DNA of 6,398 nucleotides from Dehalococcoidia bacterium (GTDB taxonomy: Bacteria; Chloroflexota; Dehalococcoidia; Lucifugimonadales; UBA3495), in NCBI GenBank assembly GCA_022823105.1, contig JAJDXU010000056.1, forward strand, positions 1 to 6,398, in the 5' to 3' direction. The position numbers were made by a program, and so were the translations under genes. This document shows positions 5,759-6,398 of the stretch, one piece after another. The stretch's first letter is position 1; the number at the start of each line of letters is the position of its first letter. The notes beneath the pieces are model-generated. The model saw nothing but the letters and a program-made list of their open reading frames with translations, did no database searches and was not told the DNA's origin.

Positions 5759-6029
5759 GGGATCCCCTTGCGGATGCGAGAGATTGGATTACTTGCCACA
5801 GTCAGACGTTCCCGGCTGATTCGGTAAGGAGGCAGGAATGCCAGCGTGGGTTGGCGGAATCAACGCCTGTTCAATGTTCTCGGGACGATAACCGACTGTG
5901 CCGAGCGGCACGCTATCACTCCCTGGCGACCTCGTCAATTGTCTGCGATGGCGCCCTCGTCACGCCACATGCAACCGTGTTCGCCCCTCAAGCGGGCCCA
6001 GTTTGTCATCGAGAGGTACCGGGAGAAAC
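5759..6029. other. Intergenic stretch upstream of the subtilase gene
   Basis: About 270 bases separate the subtilase start from the transposase remnant. The minus strand must hold the subtilase promoter, but I found no -35/-10 pair with good spacing; only its ribosome site, AAGGGG at 5769-5764, is visible. On the plus strand there is an orphan strong Shine-Dalgarno sequence with a 17-codon frame, listed separately. Longer plus-strand frames crossing this stretch do not resemble the N-terminal part of the transposase that follows, so the left junction of that IS remnant is near 6030. Confidence 0.45.
5838..5891 (+). CDS. Possible 17-aa leader peptide behind a strong ribosome site
   Basis: TAAGGAGG at 5825-5832 is close to a perfect anti-16S match and lies 5 bases before an ATG at 5838. 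The frame encodes MPAWVGGINACSMFSGR and stops with TAA at 5889-5891. The same frame is then open to the end of the window and includes the transposase remnant, so this may be the original start of a gene now interrupted by that TAA, an upstream peptide, or coincidence. No family can be assigned to so short a peptide. Confidence 0.25.
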   Translation: MPAWVGGINACSMFSGR

Positions 6030-6398
6030 GCGCTCTGGTATCACCCTGGCAAACCGCCCGTGCCCATCCGCTGGGTGTTGGTCCGAGACCCCAAGGGCGA
6101 ACTGGACACCCGGGCGCTACTCTGCACTGATCAAACCGTGGACCCACTCCAGATACTGGAATGGTTTGTGCTGCGCTGGTCCGCCTCTGGCGGAGAAGTC
6201 ACCCCGTATCAAGTACGGGGCAGGCTCTACCAGGAAGTGCGGGCGCACCTCGGGGTGGAAACGCAGCGCCAATGGTCGGACCGCGCCATCGCCCGCACCA
6301 CGCCGGTCCTGATGGGCTTATTTTCCTGGGCGGCTTTGGCTGCCCACTCGTTGCAGCAAGACGAGCCCATCCTCCAGCGAACCGCGGCCTGGTACGCC
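6030..6398 (+). pseudogene. DDE transposase (IS4/IS701-like), C-terminal remnant, runs off the edge
   Basis: Transposases of this group cut and rejoin IS ends with a DDE active site. From about 6030 the frame reads ALWYHPGKPPVPIRWVLVRD, ALLCTD, DPLQILEWFVLRW, QEVRAHLGVETQRQWSDRAI, ARTTPVLMGLFSWAALAAH and RTAAWYA at the edge, matching my recollection of the C-terminal third of IS4/IS701-like transposases. No N-terminal or central part (first two Asp) is found upstream. After RW (6174-6179), the family normally has QLEVTF and then QEVRAHLG, with the Glu of LE as the third catalytic residue. Here 17 codons (6180-6230) carrying two hairpins stand in place of about six, so the Glu spacing is broken. 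It is almost certainly inactive; the exact IS family is unsure. Confidence 0.8.
6180..6220. repeat. Two adjacent perfect hairpins inside the transposase remnant
   Basis: The first inverted repeat is tccgcc-tct-ggcgga (6180-6194), a 6-bp stem with a 3-base loop. The second is ccccgta-tcaag-tacgggg (6202-6220), a 7-bp stem with a 5-base loop. Both lie exactly in the part of the frame that departs from the transposase pattern. The paired palindromes recall REP-type intergenic elements, and this could be a small REP/MITE-like insertion that kept the reading frame. The structures are seen directly; the insertion interpretation is inference. Confidence 0.75.

Noticed and set aside
5096..5827. Plus-strand 243-codon frame
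   Set aside because: Antisense to the N-terminal part of the subtilase gene; no recognisable domain.
5623..6312. Plus-strand 229-codon frame
   Set aside because: Begins antisense to the subtilase and then reads the transposase remnant in the wrong frame.
1..6398. A new multi-gene system such as defence, toxin-antitoxin or a retron
   Set aside because: The intact genes (SDR, small exported protein, subtilase) are separately expressed and unrelated in known function, and the rest is IS debris. I see no reverse transcriptase, nuclease, methyltransferase or toxin-like pair.

Overview
The window reads as a stretch of moderately GC-rich (about 60 percent by eye) bacterial chromosome with two confident single-gene units, one small hypothetical exported-protein gene, and the wreckage of two unrelated insertion sequences. 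Nothing fixes the species. The large secreted subtilase has the architecture and motif wording that I associate, from memory only, with serine peptidases of environmental and marine Chloroflexota (Dehalococcoidia/SAR202-like), so that is a weak guess at the organism. I found no CRISPR array, no tRNA or rRNA, and no multi-gene defence or biosynthetic system.

Layout, left to right. Bases 1-68 are a perfect 34-base tandem duplication made of alternating 17-base units, running into the left edge. Bases 83-874 (minus) encode a classical short-chain dehydrogenase/reductase with its own AGGAG ribosome site and a good sigma-70-like promoter (949-977). From about 980 to 1804 there is no confident gene, only short and possibly decayed reading frames. 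Bases 1805-2624 (plus) are the decayed right-hand part of an IS21-family element: the C-terminal end of the transposase istA, broken by three frame changes, then an istB helper ATPase with a large internal deletion and an in-frame stop. The istA stop and istB start still overlap.

Just beyond that remnant, convergent with it, lies a 150-residue membrane-anchored or exported protein of unknown function (2650-3102, minus). It has a clear ribosome site and a TTGACA-type promoter inside an AT-rich patch (3225-3253). A 740-residue S8 serine peptidase (3536-5758, minus) follows. It has an N-terminal membrane/signal segment, a propeptide-like region, an intact Asp-His-Ser triad, an inserted domain of about 140 residues and a C-terminal Fn3-like domain. 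After a 270-base stretch with an orphan ribosome site, bases 6030-6398 (plus) hold the C-terminal part of a DDE transposase (IS4/IS701-like) that runs off the right edge. Its catalytic Glu region is disrupted by a segment containing two perfect hairpins.

The genes do not form an obvious pathway. All three apparently functional genes are on the minus strand, well separated, and at least two have their own promoter. The two IS remnants are on the plus strand. The region looks like ordinary accessory sequence shaped by old transposition: an oxidoreductase, a small exported protein and a secreted protease separated by decaying mobile DNA.
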